64,000 nucleotides of DNA, taken from the NCBI RefSeq assembly GCF_002242685.1, contig NZ_NBIM01000001.1, positions 1,922,001 to 1,986,000 on the forward strand, written 5' to 3'. The position numbers were made by a program, and so were the translations under genes. Positions 18,629 through 27,882 of the stretch are shown piece by piece; the first letter of the stretch is position 1, and the number at the start of each line of letters is the position of its first letter. The notes under the pieces were generated by a model. The model was given only the letters and a program-made list of their open reading frames with translations. It was not told where the DNA came from and ran no database searches. This stretch comes from Oceanimonas doudoroffii. GTDB lineage: Bacteria; Pseudomonadota; Gammaproteobacteria; Enterobacterales; Aeromonadaceae.

Positions 18629-20116
18629 TTAGCGCTGCGGACGCAGGGTCGGGAACAAGATCACGTCGCGAATGGTGTGGGAGTCGGTCAGCAGCATCAC
18701 CAGACGGTCGATGCCAATACCCTGGCCGGCGGTGGGCGGCAGGCCGTGCTCCAGAGAGGTCACATAGTCCTCGTCGTAGAACATGGCTTCGTCGTCACCG
18801 GCGTCCTTCTGCTCCACCTGGTCGCGGAAACGCTGGGCCTGATCTTCGGCGTCATTCAGCTCGGAGAAGCCGTTGGCGATTTCGCGGCCACCGATAAAGA
18901 ACTCGAAACGGTCGGTGATGCTCGGATCCTCGTCGTTACGACGGGCCAGCGGCGACACTTCGGCCGGGTACTCGGTGATAAAGGTCGGCTGGATCAGGCG
19001 GTGCTCGGCGGTCTCTTCAAAGATCTCGGTGATCACACGGCCCAGGCCCCAGGTCTTCTCGACCTTGATCTTGAGATCCTTGGCCACTTCACAGGCGCTC
19101 TCAAAGGTCGCCAGCTGGTCCTGGGTCACTTCCGGGTTGTACTTGAGGATGGCGTCCTTCATGCTCAGGCGCGCAAAGGGCTTGCCGAAGTCAAAGGTTT
19201 CTTCGCCGTACTGCACCTCGGCACTGCCCAGCACTTCGGTAGTGACGGTGCGCAGCATTTCCTCGGTGAAGTCCATCAGGTCACGGTAGTCGGCATAGGC
19301 CCAGTAGAATTCCATCATGGTGAATTCAGGGTTGTGCCGGGGCGACAGGCCTTCGTTACGGAAGTTGCGGTTGATCTCGAACACCTTCTCGAAACCGCCC
19401 ACTACCAGCCGCTTCAGGTACAGCTCGGGGGCGATACGCAGGTACATGTCCAGATCCAGCGCATTGTGATGGGTAATGAACGGTCGGGCCGAGGCACCCC
19501 CCGGAATCACCTGCATCATGGGAGTTTCCACTTCCATAAAGCCGTGGCTATTCATAAAGCCGCGAATGGCGGCCATGACCCTGGAACGCACCACAAAGGT
19601 CTGGCGGGAGTCTTCGTTGGTGATCAGGTCCAGGTAGCGCTGGCGGTAGCGGGTTTCCTGGTCGGACAGGCCGTGGAATTTCTCCGGCAACGGGCGCAGG
19701 GCCTTGGTCAGCAGTTTGAAGCTGTCCATGTTGACGTAGAGGTCGCCCTTGCCGGATTTGTGCAGGGTGCCGGTCACGCCGATGATGTCACCAATGTCGA
19801 GGCCGTTATACTGATCCTTGATCAGCTTCTGGGCATCCTTGGTGGCATAGGCCTGAATACGGCCGGACATGTCCTGCAGGGCCAGGAAGGGGCCACGCTT
19901 GGCCATGATGCGGCCGGCCACGGAAGCCACCTTGCCGAGAGACTCGAGGGTGTCCTTGTCGTGCTCGCCAAACTCGGCCTGCAGATCGGCGGCCAGGTGT
20001 TCGCGGCGAAAATCGTTGGGGTGACCATTGGCCGGGCAGTCCTTGCGGATCTGCTCGAGCTTGGCCCGGCGCTCGGCAATGAGCTTGTTCTCGTCTAGTT
20101 GCTGCTCTGTCGTCAT
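18629..20116 (-). CDS. lysS: Lysyl-tRNA synthetase (class II)
   Basis: Charges tRNA-Lys. The 495 residues have an N-terminal OB-fold anticodon-binding domain (about 60-150) and the class II catalytic domain: motif 2 around [20 protein letters not shown] and motif 3 around [12 protein letters not shown]. It has the usual length (E. coli LysS 505). The start ATG gives [17 protein letters not shown]. It lies downstream of prfB as in E. coli, but the 180-bp gap contains a CGCCGTAAACCC repeat, so co-transcription with prfB would have to pass through hairpins. Confidence 0.96.
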   Translation of the reverse strand: MTTEQQLDENKLIAERRAKLEQIRKDCPANGHPNDFRREHLAADLQAEFGEHDKDTLESLGKVASVAGRIMAKRGPFLALQDMSGRIQAYATKDAQKLIKDQYNGLDIGDIIGVTGTLHKSGKGDLYVNMDSFKLLTKALRPLPEKFHGLSDQETRYRQRYLDLITNEDSRQTFVVRSRVMAAIRGFMNSHGFMEVETPMMQVIPGGASARPFITHHNALDLDMYLRIAPELYLKRLVVGGFEKVFEINRNFRNEGLSPRHNPEFTMMEFYWAYADYRDLMDFTEEMLRTVTTEVLGSAEVQYGEETFDFGKPFARLSMKDAILKYNPEVTQDQLATFESACEVAKDLKIKVEKTWGLGRVITEIFEETAEHRLIQPTFITEYPAEVSPLARRNDEDPSITDRFEFFIGGREIANGFSELNDAEDQAQRFRDQVEQKDAGDDEAMFYDEDYVTSLEHGLPPTAGQGIGIDRLVMLLTDSHTIRDVILFPTLRPQR

Positions 20117-20195
20117 GATTAAGCCTTGTTTGAATCTTTTCTACGAAATAACCGAGTCCGCATTCCGCCACGTCGGTCGATACCACCCGCAGACT

Positions 20196-20259
20196 CGCCG
20201 TAAACCCTTCCATGGGGGCTCCACCGCGCCGTCCCTGGCGCGGAGGGTCTGCTCGGCGG
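20196..20259. repeat. CGCCGTAAACCC intergenic repeat, copy 1
   Basis: About 60 bp shared with 50913-50970: CGCCGTAAACCC, a first hairpin at CCCTTCCATGGG, then GGCTCC and a second hairpin (CCGCGCC/GGCGCGG). It sits in the prfB-lysS gap. The stem bases differ between the copies while pairing is kept, which points to selection for structure. Confidence 0.8.
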
Positions 20260-20296
20260 CATTCGACCACCGTGGCTCGAAGCCGGTCTCCGTTAC

Positions 20297-21395
20297 TTAC
20301 AGCCCGGACTTGAGGCTGGCTTCAATAAACTTGTCCAGGCCGCCGTCCAGCACCGCCTGGGTATTGCGGGTTTCCACGCCGGTGCGCAGATCCTTGATAC
20401 GGGCATCGTCCAGCACGTAGGAACGGATCTGGCTGCCCCAGCCGATGTCGGACTTGCTGTCTTCCAGCGCCTGCTTTTCGGCGTTCTGTTTTTGCAGCTC
20501 CAGCTCATAAAGCTTGGCCTTCAGCTGCTTCATGGCCTGGTCACGGTTCTTGTGCTGGGAGCGGTCGTTCTGACACTGCACCACAATGCCGGTGGGCTCG
20601 TGGGTAATACGCACCGCCGAGTCGGTCCGGTTAACGTGCTGACCACCGGCGCCGGAAGCGCGGTAGGTGTCGATGCGCAGGTCCGCCGGGTTGATCTCGA
20701 TTTCGATATCGTCGTCGATTTCCGGGTAGACAAAGGCGGAGCAGAACGAGGTGTGGCGGCGGCCGCCAGAGTCGAACGGAGATTTCCGTACCAGGCGGTG
20801 TACGCCGGACTCGGTACGCAGCCAGCCAAAGGCGTATTCGCCGGTAAAGCGTACGGTAGCGGACTTGATGCCGGCCACTTCGCCTTCGGACAGTTCGATA
20901 ATCTCGGTCTTGAAGCCGCGGGCTTCACCCCAGCGCAGGTACATACGCAACACCATGTTGCACCAGTCCTGGGCCTCGGTGCCGCCGGAGCCGGCCTGCA
21001 GATCCAGGTAGCAGTCGGACGCATCCTGTTCGCCGGAGAACATGCGGCGGAATTCCAGATCCTCGAGCTTTTTCTCAAGACCGTCCAGGTCGGACTTGGC
21101 TTCCTCGAAGGTATCTTCGTCTTCTTCTTCTACCGCCAGCTCAACCAGCTCGCCGATATCGGCGATGCCCTGGTCCATTTCTTCCAGGGTGTTCACCACG
21201 GTTTCCAGGGCGGATCTTTCCTTACCCAGTGCCTGGGCGCGCTCGGGCTGGTTCCATACATCCGGCTGTTCCAGCTCGGCGTTTACTTCTTCCAGACGCT
21301 CTTTTTTGGCGTCATAGTCAAAGGTACCCCCTAAGAAGCTGCGCCCGTTCAGACAGCTCCTTAAGTTTGTTGTACACAGGGTTTGTTTCAAACAT
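20297..21395 (-). CDS. prfB: Peptide chain release factor 2, with programmed +1 frameshift
   Basis: Recognises UGA and UAA and triggers peptide release. The gene is read from 21395 ([13 protein letters not shown]) for 25 codons to CTT-TGA; translation shifts +1 there and continues to 20297, giving 365 residues, exactly the E. coli length. Join: complement of 20297-21319 and 21321-21395. The SPF stop-codon recognition tripeptide is in [10 protein letters not shown] and the peptidyl-hydrolysis motif GGQ is in [11 protein letters not shown]. It lies upstream of lysS. A plain open-frame reading without the shift wrongly extends the N-terminus to 21490. Confidence 0.96.
21317..21332 (-). promoter_or_regulatory. 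RF2 autoregulatory +1 frameshift signal
   Basis: On the minus strand the sequence reads AGGGGG-TAC-CTT-TGA-C: an internal Shine-Dalgarno-like AGGGGG three bases before the slippery CTT, then the in-frame TGA at codon 26 and the C that favours slippage. When RF2 is scarce the ribosome slips to CTT-GAC and makes full-length RF2. Confidence 0.95.
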
Positions 21396-21664
21396 GGACT
21401 GACAGACTCTCTGTTTACTGAGTGAGTGGTTTTGGCGCCTCGCCAAAATGAGGCGATCATTCTACCCAAAGCCGGCCCCGAACGCAGCAACAGGCGCGTA
21501 TTTTCATGGAAGATCCCCCCCTGAATCCGACCCGAATGCGGCCGTTAATTTATGCCTTGCCTGCAGCCAACCCGGTTCTTTGTGCTAATACTCTAAGTGG
21601 CATCGCGGTTTTATGCCTTGAGTGAATAACGCTATTTTGCATCGCCATTCAAGAGGACGTGATT

Positions 21665-22678
21665 ATGACAGGCAAAGGAAAAGCAGCCCTGCTGGTGGCC
21701 GCCAGCCTGATGGCCGGTACCCTTCAGGCCGCCACCCTGGACGAGGTAAAACAAAGAGGGGTACTTAAGTGCGGTGTTAACAGCGGCCTGCCGGGCTTCT
21801 CCAACCCCGACGACAAGGGCGTGTGGAAGGGGCTGGACGTGGATCTGTGCCGGGGCATTGCCGCCGCCGTCTTCAATGACGACGGCAAGGTGCAATATAT
21901 TCCGCTCAACGCCAAGGAGCGCCTGACCGCGCTGCAGTCGGGCGAAATTGACGTGCTGTCACGCAATACTACCTGGACTTCCAGCCGGGATACCGAGCTC
22001 GGCGTCAATTTCGCCGGCATCAACTATTACGACGGCCAGGGATTTCTGATCAACAAGAGCCTGGGCGTCAGCAGTGCCAAGGAGCTGGATGGCGCCGCCA
22101 TCTGCATTCAGTCGGGCACCACCACAGAGCTGAACGTGGCCGACTATTTCCGCCGCAACGGCATCGGCTACAGCGCCGTGGTGTTCGACACCTCGGAGCA
22201 AACCGTGCAGGGGCTGGAAGCGGGCCGCTGCGACGTGCTGACGTCGGACCTGTCCCAGCTGTATGCCCTGCGCATCAAGCTGTCCAAACCCGACGAGGCC
22301 GTGGCCCTGCCCGAGGTCATTTCCAAGGAGCCCCTGGGCCCCTCGGTGCGTCAGGGGGATGATCAGTGGTTCAACATTGTGAAATGGACCCATTTCGCCA
22401 TGGTCAACGCCGAAGAGCTGGGGCTGACCAAAGACAATGTGGACGGCATGAAGAGCAGTGAAAACCCGGACGTACGCCGCCTGCTCGGCCTGGAAGCCGA
22501 TTTCGGCAAGGGCATGGGGCTGGACAAGGACTGGGCTTATCGCATCATCAAACTGGTAGGTAACTACGGCGAAATCTTTGACGCCAACGTCGGCCAGGAC
22601 TCCCCCCTGAAGATCGAACGGGGTCTCAACGCCCTGTGGACCGAGGGCGGCCTGCAATACGCCCCACCGGTACGCTGA
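21665..22678 (+). CDS. aapJ: General L-amino acid ABC transporter, periplasmic binding protein
   Basis: Periplasmic solute-binding protein, 337 residues, with a signal peptide (hydrophobic stretch ALLVAASLMAGTLQAATL; cleavage likely after about residue 22) and the SBP_bac_3 fold. VLKCGVNSGLPGFS and GIDVLSRNTTWTSSRD-like segments are typical of the AapJ/BztA group, which bind many L-amino acids. I chose ATG 21665 with AGAGGA seven bases upstream; a GTG at 21659 is too close to that site. It heads aapJQMP. Its order relative to the MCP downstream suggests uptake and sensing of the same amino acids. Confidence 0.88.
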   Translation: MTGKGKAALLVAASLMAGTLQAATLDEVKQRGVLKCGVNSGLPGFSNPDDKGVWKGLDVDLCRGIAAAVFNDDGKVQYIPLNAKERLTALQSGEIDVLSRNTTWTSSRDTELGVNFAGINYYDGQGFLINKSLGVSSAKELDGAAICIQSGTTTELNVADYFRRNGIGYSAVVFDTSEQTVQGLEAGRCDVLTSDLSQLYALRIKLSKPDEAVALPEVISKEPLGPSVRQGDDQWFNIVKWTHFAMVNAEELGLTKDNVDGMKSSENPDVRRLLGLEADFGKGMGLDKDWAYRIIKLVGNYGEIFDANVGQDSPLKIERGLNALWTEGGLQYAPPVR

Positions 22679-22686
22679 TGCCAGTC

Positions 22687-22708
22687 CGGGCTGCCTGCGG
22701 GCAGCCCG
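22687..22708 (+). promoter_or_regulatory. Hairpin between aapJ and aapQ
   Basis: A perfect 9-bp GC-rich stem (CGGGCTGCC / GGCAGCCCG, loop TGCG) without a T-run begins 9 bases after the aapJ stop. Such hairpins commonly protect the binding-protein mRNA and reduce read-through to the permease genes, giving excess binding protein. The role here is inferred. Confidence 0.65.
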
Positions 22709-22753
22709 ATGGCCTGTGGTGAAGCTGTTTGAGCCATATTCAAGGATGAAGCC

Positions 22754-23938
22754 ATGTCGTCACCGGTTAAGCCTTCTGCCCCTCCAGTAAAGTTCTGGCG
22801 CGATCCGGCCAAACGGGCGCTGCTGTTTCAGTTGGTACTGCTATGCGCCGTGGCCGCCTTTATCGCCTTTATTGTCAACAACACCCTCAATAACCTCAGT
22901 ACCCGCGGCATTACCACCGGCTTTGGTTTTCTTGACGATCCCGCCGGGTTTGCCATCGCCCAGTCCCTTATTCCTTATGCCGAGACCGACACCTATGGCC
23001 GCACTTTTGTGGTGGGCCTGCTCAATACCTTGCTGGTGTCCTTTCTCGGTATTATCGGCGCTACCCTGCTGGGTTTTGTCATCGGCGTGGCCCGGCTTTC
23101 ACCCAACTGGCTGATCGCCCGGCTGGCGTCGGCCTACGTGGAGCTGTTTCGCAATATTCCACTGCTGCTACAGATGTTTTTCTGGTATTTCGCGGTGCTG
23201 CGCACCCTGCCCGGCCCCCGCGACAGCCTCAGCCTGAATGACAGCGTGTTTCTCAATGTGCGCGGCCTGTATCTGCCCGAGCCCATACCGGGCAGTGGCT
23301 TTATTTGGATCTGGCCGGCTCTGCTGCTGGCGCTGGTACTGGCATTCTGGCTGGTGCGCTTCAATCATCGTCGCCAGGACGCCACCGGCCAGCGCCTGCC
23401 GGTCTGGTCGATAAGCCTGGGGCTGGTTATTCTGCTGCCCGGCCTCACCTTTCTGGCGCTGGGAGCACCGCTGGAGTGGAACTACCCCGAGCTGCGCGGC
23501 TTCAACTTTCGCGGCGGCATGACCATCATTCCCGAATTTTTGGCGTTGTGGCTGTCGCTGACCGTGTATACCGCCGCCTTTATCGCCGAAATCGTGCGCT
23601 CCGGTATTCAGGCCATCTCCCACGGCCAGACCGAGGCGGCCCACGCCCTGGGCATCAAGGACAGCCTGACCCTGAGGCTGGTGATCATTCCCCAGGCGCT
23701 GCGGGTAATCATACCGCCGCTCACCAGCCAGTATCTCAACCTGACCAAAAACTCGTCGCTGGCCACCGCCATTGGCTATCCGGATCTGGTTTCGGTGTTT
23801 GCCGGCACCACCCTCAACCAGACCGGCCAGGCCATCGAGGTGATTGCCATTACCATGCTGGTATACCTCAGCATCAGCCTGGCGGTGTCCTTCTTCATGA
23901 ACTGGTTCAACAGCCGTATGGCGCTGGTGGAGAGATAG
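22754..23938 (+). CDS. aapQ: General L-amino acid ABC transporter, permease AapQ
   Basis: Inner-membrane permease, 394 residues, about eight hydrophobic segments. The BPD_transp_1/HisM core is split by a long insert between ELFRNIPLLLQMFFWYFAVL and the C-terminal EAA-loop region (HALGIKDSLTLRLVIIPQALRVIIPP), as in AapQ/BztB. AAGGATG precedes the ATG. It forms a heterodimer with AapM; the stop is one base before the aapM start, so the two are translationally coupled. Confidence 0.9.
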   Translation: MSSPVKPSAPPVKFWRDPAKRALLFQLVLLCAVAAFIAFIVNNTLNNLSTRGITTGFGFLDDPAGFAIAQSLIPYAETDTYGRTFVVGLLNTLLVSFLGIIGATLLGFVIGVARLSPNWLIARLASAYVELFRNIPLLLQMFFWYFAVLRTLPGPRDSLSLNDSVFLNVRGLYLPEPIPGSGFIWIWPALLLALVLAFWLVRFNHRRQDATGQRLPVWSISLGLVILLPGLTFLALGAPLEWNYPELRGFNFRGGMTIIPEFLALWLSLTVYTAAFIAEIVRSGIQAISHGQTEAAHALGIKDSLTLRLVIIPQALRVIIPPLTSQYLNLTKNSSLATAIGYPDLVSVFAGTTLNQTGQAIEVIAITMLVYLSISLAVSFFMNWFNSRMALVER

Positions 23939-23939
23939 C

Positions 23940-25040
23940 ATGTACAAAGACACCCTGACGCCGGAACGTCCGGCGCCCGTTTCCCGCAAGGGGTTAACCG
24001 GCTGGCTCAGGACCAACCTGTTCTCCGGCCCCCTGAACTCGGCGGTCACCCTGCTGGGCCTGTACGGTCTCTATCTGATCCTGGTGCCCATTATCGACTG
24101 GGCCCTGCTCAGTGCCGACTGGACCGGTGTCAGCCGGGACGCCTGTACCAGCGGCGGCGCCTGCTGGGTCTTTATCACCAACCGGTTGCAACAGTTCACC
24201 TACGGCTTTTACCCAAGCGATGAACTGTGGCGCATCAACCTGACCTTTGTGCTCTTTGTGGCCCAGCTGCTGTGGCTGGCCCTGCCCCGGCTGCCGGGCA
24301 AAATGTGGCTGGGCCCCTTTATGGTGCTGGTATTTCCGCTCATTGCCTGGGTGTTGCTCTACGGCGGCTGGTTTGGCCTGACCGAAGTGCCCACTCACAA
24401 CTGGGGCGGCCTGACCCTGACCCTGATACTGGCGGTGGTGGGCATTACCGCCGCCCTGCCCATCGGCACCCTGCTGGCCCTGGGCCGGCGCTCGCACATG
24501 CCGATAGTACGCAGCCTGTCGGTGGTGTTTATCGAGTTCTGGCGCGGCGTGCCCCTGATCACGGTACTGTTTATGTCGTCGGTGATGCTGCCGCTGTTCG
24601 TGCCCGAGGAGCTGACCCTCGACAAGCTGGTGCGGGCCATGATCGGCATCATCTTCTTTCAGTCTGCCTACATGGCCGAAGTGGTGCGTGGTGGCCTGCA
24701 GGCCATTCCTCGGGGCCAGTATGAGGCGGCCGCGGCACTGGGCCTGAACTACTGGAAAATGATGGTGCTGATCGTGCTGCCCCAGGCGCTGAAGCTGATG
24801 ATTCCGGGCATCGTCAACACCTTTATTGCCCTGTTCAAGGATACCAGCCTGGTGCTGATCATCGGCCTGTTCGATCTGCTGGCCATCGTCCAGGCGGGGC
24901 TGGCCGATCCCAACTGGCTGGGGTATGCCACCGAAGGCTATGTGTTTGCCGGCCTGGTGTTCTGGGTGTTCTGCTATGGCATGTCGAAATACAGCCAATA
25001 CCTGGAACGCAAGCTGCACACCGGTCACAAGAAACGTTAG
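23940..25040 (+). CDS. aapM: General L-amino acid ABC transporter, permease AapM
   Basis: Second permease subunit, 366 residues, multi-spanning, with the FIEFWRGVPLITVLF entry segment and the EAA loop (AAALGLNYWKMMVLIVLPQALKLMIPG). An N-terminal extension with a periplasmic loop containing Cys residues (DACTSGGACW) is present, as in AapM/BztC. It partners AapQ and is followed by aapP after 12 bases. Confidence 0.9.
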   Translation: MYKDTLTPERPAPVSRKGLTGWLRTNLFSGPLNSAVTLLGLYGLYLILVPIIDWALLSADWTGVSRDACTSGGACWVFITNRLQQFTYGFYPSDELWRINLTFVLFVAQLLWLALPRLPGKMWLGPFMVLVFPLIAWVLLYGGWFGLTEVPTHNWGGLTLTLILAVVGITAALPIGTLLALGRRSHMPIVRSLSVVFIEFWRGVPLITVLFMSSVMLPLFVPEELTLDKLVRAMIGIIFFQSAYMAEVVRGGLQAIPRGQYEAAAALGLNYWKMMVLIVLPQALKLMIPGIVNTFIALFKDTSLVLIIGLFDLLAIVQAGLADPNWLGYATEGYVFAGLVFWVFCYGMSKYSQYLERKLHTGHKKR

Positions 25041-25052
25041 TGGAGTAAGTAC

Positions 25053-25805
25053 ATGGAAGCACAACAACAGGAAGCCATGGTGACCCTGCGCGGCGTGAAC
25101 AAGTGGTATGGCGACTTTCACGTGCTGCGCGACATCGATCTGACTGTGGCCAGGGGCGAGCGCATCGTCATCTGCGGGCCTTCGGGCTCGGGAAAGTCCA
25201 CCCTGATCCGCTGTATCAACCGGCTCGAAGAGCACCAGCAGGGAGACATTCTGGTGCGCGATACGCCCCTCACCAATGACCTCAAGAACATCGAGACCAT
25301 TCGCCGGGAAGTGGGCATGGTGTTTCAACACTTCAACCTGTTTCCCCACCTGACGGTGCTGGAAAATTGCACCCTGGCGCTGATCTGGGTACGCAAGACC
25401 CCAAAGAGGCAGGCCGAGGACATCGCCATGAAGCTGCTGACTCGGGTCAAGATAGAAAACCAGGCCAAAAAATACCCGGGGCAACTGTCGGGCGGTCAGC
25501 AACAGCGGGTAGCCATTGCTCGCAGCCTGTGCATGAACCCGGAGATCATGCTGTTTGACGAACCCACCTCGGCACTGGATCCGGAAATGATCAAGGAAGT
25601 GCTGGACGTCATGATAGAGCTGGCGGAAGAAGGCATGACCATGATGTGCGTCACCCACGAGATGGGCTTTGCCCGCACCGTGGCCGATCGGGTCATTTTT
25701 ATGGATGCCGGCCAGATCATCGAGGAAAACGATCCCGAAACCTTTTTCCATCATCCCCAGTCGGAACGCACCAAGCTGTTCCTGAGCCAGATCCTGGGCA
25801 ACTGA
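25053..25805 (+). CDS. aapP: General L-amino acid ABC transporter, ATPase AapP
   Basis: Cytoplasmic ATPase energising AapQM. The 250 residues show Walker [10 protein letters not shown] (42-50), the Q-loop FQHFNLFPH, the signature LSGGQQQR, Walker [14 protein letters not shown] and the switch His in THEMGF. It belongs to the polar amino acid subfamily (GlnQ/HisP-like). It ends the operon; a hairpin without T-run (25823-25848) follows. Confidence 0.93.
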   Translation: MEAQQQEAMVTLRGVNKWYGDFHVLRDIDLTVARGERIVICGPSGSGKSTLIRCINRLEEHQQGDILVRDTPLTNDLKNIETIRREVGMVFQHFNLFPHLTVLENCTLALIWVRKTPKRQAEDIAMKLLTRVKIENQAKKYPGQLSGGQQQRVAIARSLCMNPEIMLFDEPTSALDPEMIKEVLDVMIELAEEGMTMMCVTHEMGFARTVADRVIFMDAGQIIEENDPETFFHHPQSERTKLFLSQILGN

Positions 25806-25873
25806 TGCAACGGATTGCTCCGTGCCGGCGGGCAGCATGTCGCCGGCATCGAAAAACAGTATAAAGTTTCACT

Positions 25874-25900
25874 CAAGCTTTTCATAATGGCGGCCGATAT
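25874..25900 (+). promoter_or_regulatory. Possible sigma-28 (FliA) promoter for the chemoreceptor gene
   Basis: CAAGCTTT - 11 bases - GCCGATAT compares with the FliA consensus TAAAGTTT-N11-GCCGATAA: 5/8 and 7/8 matches with exact spacing. The -10 box ends 32 bases before the MCP start codon. An exact TAAAGTTT also occurs 12 bases further upstream (25862-25869), too far from the -10 box to be the partner. FliA control is usual for chemoreceptors, but this is unproven. Confidence 0.5.
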
Positions 25901-25932
25901 AGCTGTTACCTCCCTTTCCCTTAATAGCGAAT

Positions 25933-27813
25933 ATGCAGAACCTTCAACTAAAGCACAAAATACTACTGAGCTTTATGGTAGCCATCGTGCTTACCGTGGC
26001 CGCCCTCAGCACCCTGAGCTTTCGGGATATGAAAGCCCAGCTGTATCTAGACAGCGAGCAACTGGTGGCCGGCCTGGCGGCACGGGAAACCGCCAAGGTG
26101 GCCGAATGGCTGCGTATTCGCCAGGCCATGCTCACCGCCGCCGGCCAGCAGCTGGAAGGTAACCCCCGGCCGGCGCTGCAACTCGTGGAGCAGGCGGGCG
26201 ATTTTCAGCTGGCCTATCTGGGCACCACGGAAGGCGTGATGATCGACGCCCAGCCGCGGGATCGCAGCGGCTATGATCCCCGCACCCGTCCCTGGTACAA
26301 ACAGGCCCTGCAGGCCAATACCGCCATGGTCACGCCTCCCTACGAAGATGTAGCCTTTGGTGTCACCGTGGTGACCCTGGCCCAACCGGTAACCACCTCC
26401 ACCGGACAACTTTTGGGTATCATCGGTGCCGATGTGGCCATTTCCAGCCTGGTGAACGACGTCAACGCCATTCGCTTACCCGCTCAGGGCCAGGCCATGA
26501 TGCTGAGCCGGGACGGAACCCTGATCGCCTATCAGGACGCCAGCCTGGCGCTGCAACCGGCCACTCGCCTGGCCGAGGAGCTGACCGCCGGCAACCTGTC
26601 CCGCTGGCAGGGCAGTGAGCGCCTCAACCCGGTCAGCATCAACGGTACCGACAAGCTGATCCATGTCAGCACCATTCCCGGCAGTGACTGGCAGCTATTG
26701 TTCATGCTCGACAAGGCGGCGCTGGAAGCCCCCCTCAGCACCCTGTTGTGGCGTCAGCTCGGCTTGTCGGCCCTGGTGATTCTTGCCGCCCTGGTATTGA
26801 TTGGCCTGCTGCTGCAATTTCTGCTGGGTCCCCTGCTCAAGGTGTCCCGAGCCCTGGCCCAGATTGCCGATGGCCGGGGCGATCTGACCCAGCGCATTGA
26901 GCTGCATGGCCGCGACGAGGTCGGCCTGCTGGCCGCCAACTTCAACCGCTTTGTGGCCAGCCAGGCCGAGCTGATCCGACACATTCGCCAGCAGGCCGAA
27001 TCCCTGGGCGGTAACGCCGAACAGGCCTCGGTGCGTGCCAACCAGACCGTGACCGAACTGGGCCGGGCCCAGCAGGAAGTCACCATGGTGGCCACCGCCG
27101 TGACCGAAATGGCCTCGGCCACTCAGGAGATCGCCCACAACGCCGAGCAGACCGCCACCGCGGCACAGCAGTCCAGCGCCAGCACCGAGCAGGGCAAGCA
27201 GCTGGTGCACAAGACCCGGGATTCCATCTTCAGCCTGGCCAGGGAAATGGAGCAGGCGGCGGCGGTGATCACCCGCCTCGACCAGCACGCCCACGATATT
27301 TCCAGCGTGCTGGCTACCATTCAGGGAGTCGCCGAGCAGACCAACCTGCTGGCACTGAACGCCGCCATTGAAGCGGCCCGGGCCGGTGAGCAGGGCCGGG
27401 GCTTTGCGGTGGTGGCCGACGAGGTGCGGGTGCTGTCCCAGCGCACGCATGCTTCCACCGAAGAAATTCAGGGCACCATAGACACCCTGCAACAGGCCAC
27501 CGGCGAAGCGGTGAAACTGATGCAGGCCAGCCGCAACATGGCCGAACTGAGTGCGGAAGACGCCGAGGCCGCGGCCCAGGCACTGGAAGAGATCACCGCC
27601 GCCGTGGGGCTGATCTCCGATATGGCCAGCCAGATCGCCACCGCCGCCGAGGAGCAGAGCCAGGTGACCGGGGAAATTACCCAGAACACCACCGCCATCA
27701 AGGATGTGTCGGACGAGTTGGCGAGCGACGCCGAGCAGTCGTTGCAGCAGTCAAAGGATCTGCACCGCCAGGCCGGCGAGCTCAATGGCCTGGTCAGCGC
27801 CTTTACCCTGTAA
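25933..27813 (+). CDS. Methyl-accepting chemotaxis protein, dCache amino-acid type
   Basis: Chemoreceptor, 626 residues: membrane segment (about 10-30), periplasmic dCache domain (about 35-270), second membrane segment (about 275-300), HAMP (about 300-355) and cytoplasmic signalling domain whose tip reads [15 protein letters not shown]. The dCache domain carries Tyr114, Arg119, Trp121, Tyr122, Tyr137 and Asp167 with spacing matching the published dCache_1AA amino-acid-binding motif (Pseudomonas PctA type), so the ligand is probably an L-amino acid. It lies 127 bases after aapP and has a FliA-like promoter. The ribosome-binding site is weak. Confidence 0.9.
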   Translation: MQNLQLKHKILLSFMVAIVLTVAALSTLSFRDMKAQLYLDSEQLVAGLAARETAKVAEWLRIRQAMLTAAGQQLEGNPRPALQLVEQAGDFQLAYLGTTEGVMIDAQPRDRSGYDPRTRPWYKQALQANTAMVTPPYEDVAFGVTVVTLAQPVTTSTGQLLGIIGADVAISSLVNDVNAIRLPAQGQAMMLSRDGTLIAYQDASLALQPATRLAEELTAGNLSRWQGSERLNPVSINGTDKLIHVSTIPGSDWQLLFMLDKAALEAPLSTLLWRQLGLSALVILAALVLIGLLLQFLLGPLLKVSRALAQIADGRGDLTQRIELHGRDEVGLLAANFNRFVASQAELIRHIRQQAESLGGNAEQASVRANQTVTELGRAQQEVTMVATAVTEMASATQEIAHNAEQTATAAQQSSASTEQGKQLVHKTRDSIFSLAREMEQAAAVITRLDQHAHDISSVLATIQGVAEQTNLLALNAAIEAARAGEQGRGFAVVADEVRVLSQRTHASTEEIQGTIDTLQQATGEAVKLMQASRNMAELSAEDAEAAAQALEEITAAVGLISDMASQIATAAEEQSQVTGEITQNTTAIKDVSDELASDAEQSLQQSKDLHRQAGELNGLVSAFTL

Positions 27814-27817
27814 ACTC

Positions 27818-27843
27818 AAAAAGGGCTCAATGAGCCCTTTTTC
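27818..27843. terminator. Bidirectional terminator, MCP / recJ
   Basis: GGGCTC-AAT-GAGCCC flanked by A5 and T5 lies between the convergent chemoreceptor gene and recJ. Confidence 0.9.
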
Positions 27844-27882
27844 TTTTCCGTCATTTCGGCTCGCAGGCCGAAGTCGCGAGCT

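Noticed and set aside
20297..21490. RF2 as one frame starting at 21490
   Set aside because: The N-terminal part is out of frame with the conserved leader; the +1 frameshift from ATG 21395 gives the correct 365-residue protein.
21549..21620. Direct repeat TTTATGCCTTG (21549-21559 and 21610-21620) before aapJ
   Set aside because: Two 11-bp copies 61 bp apart, but no symmetry or link to a known regulator; could be chance.
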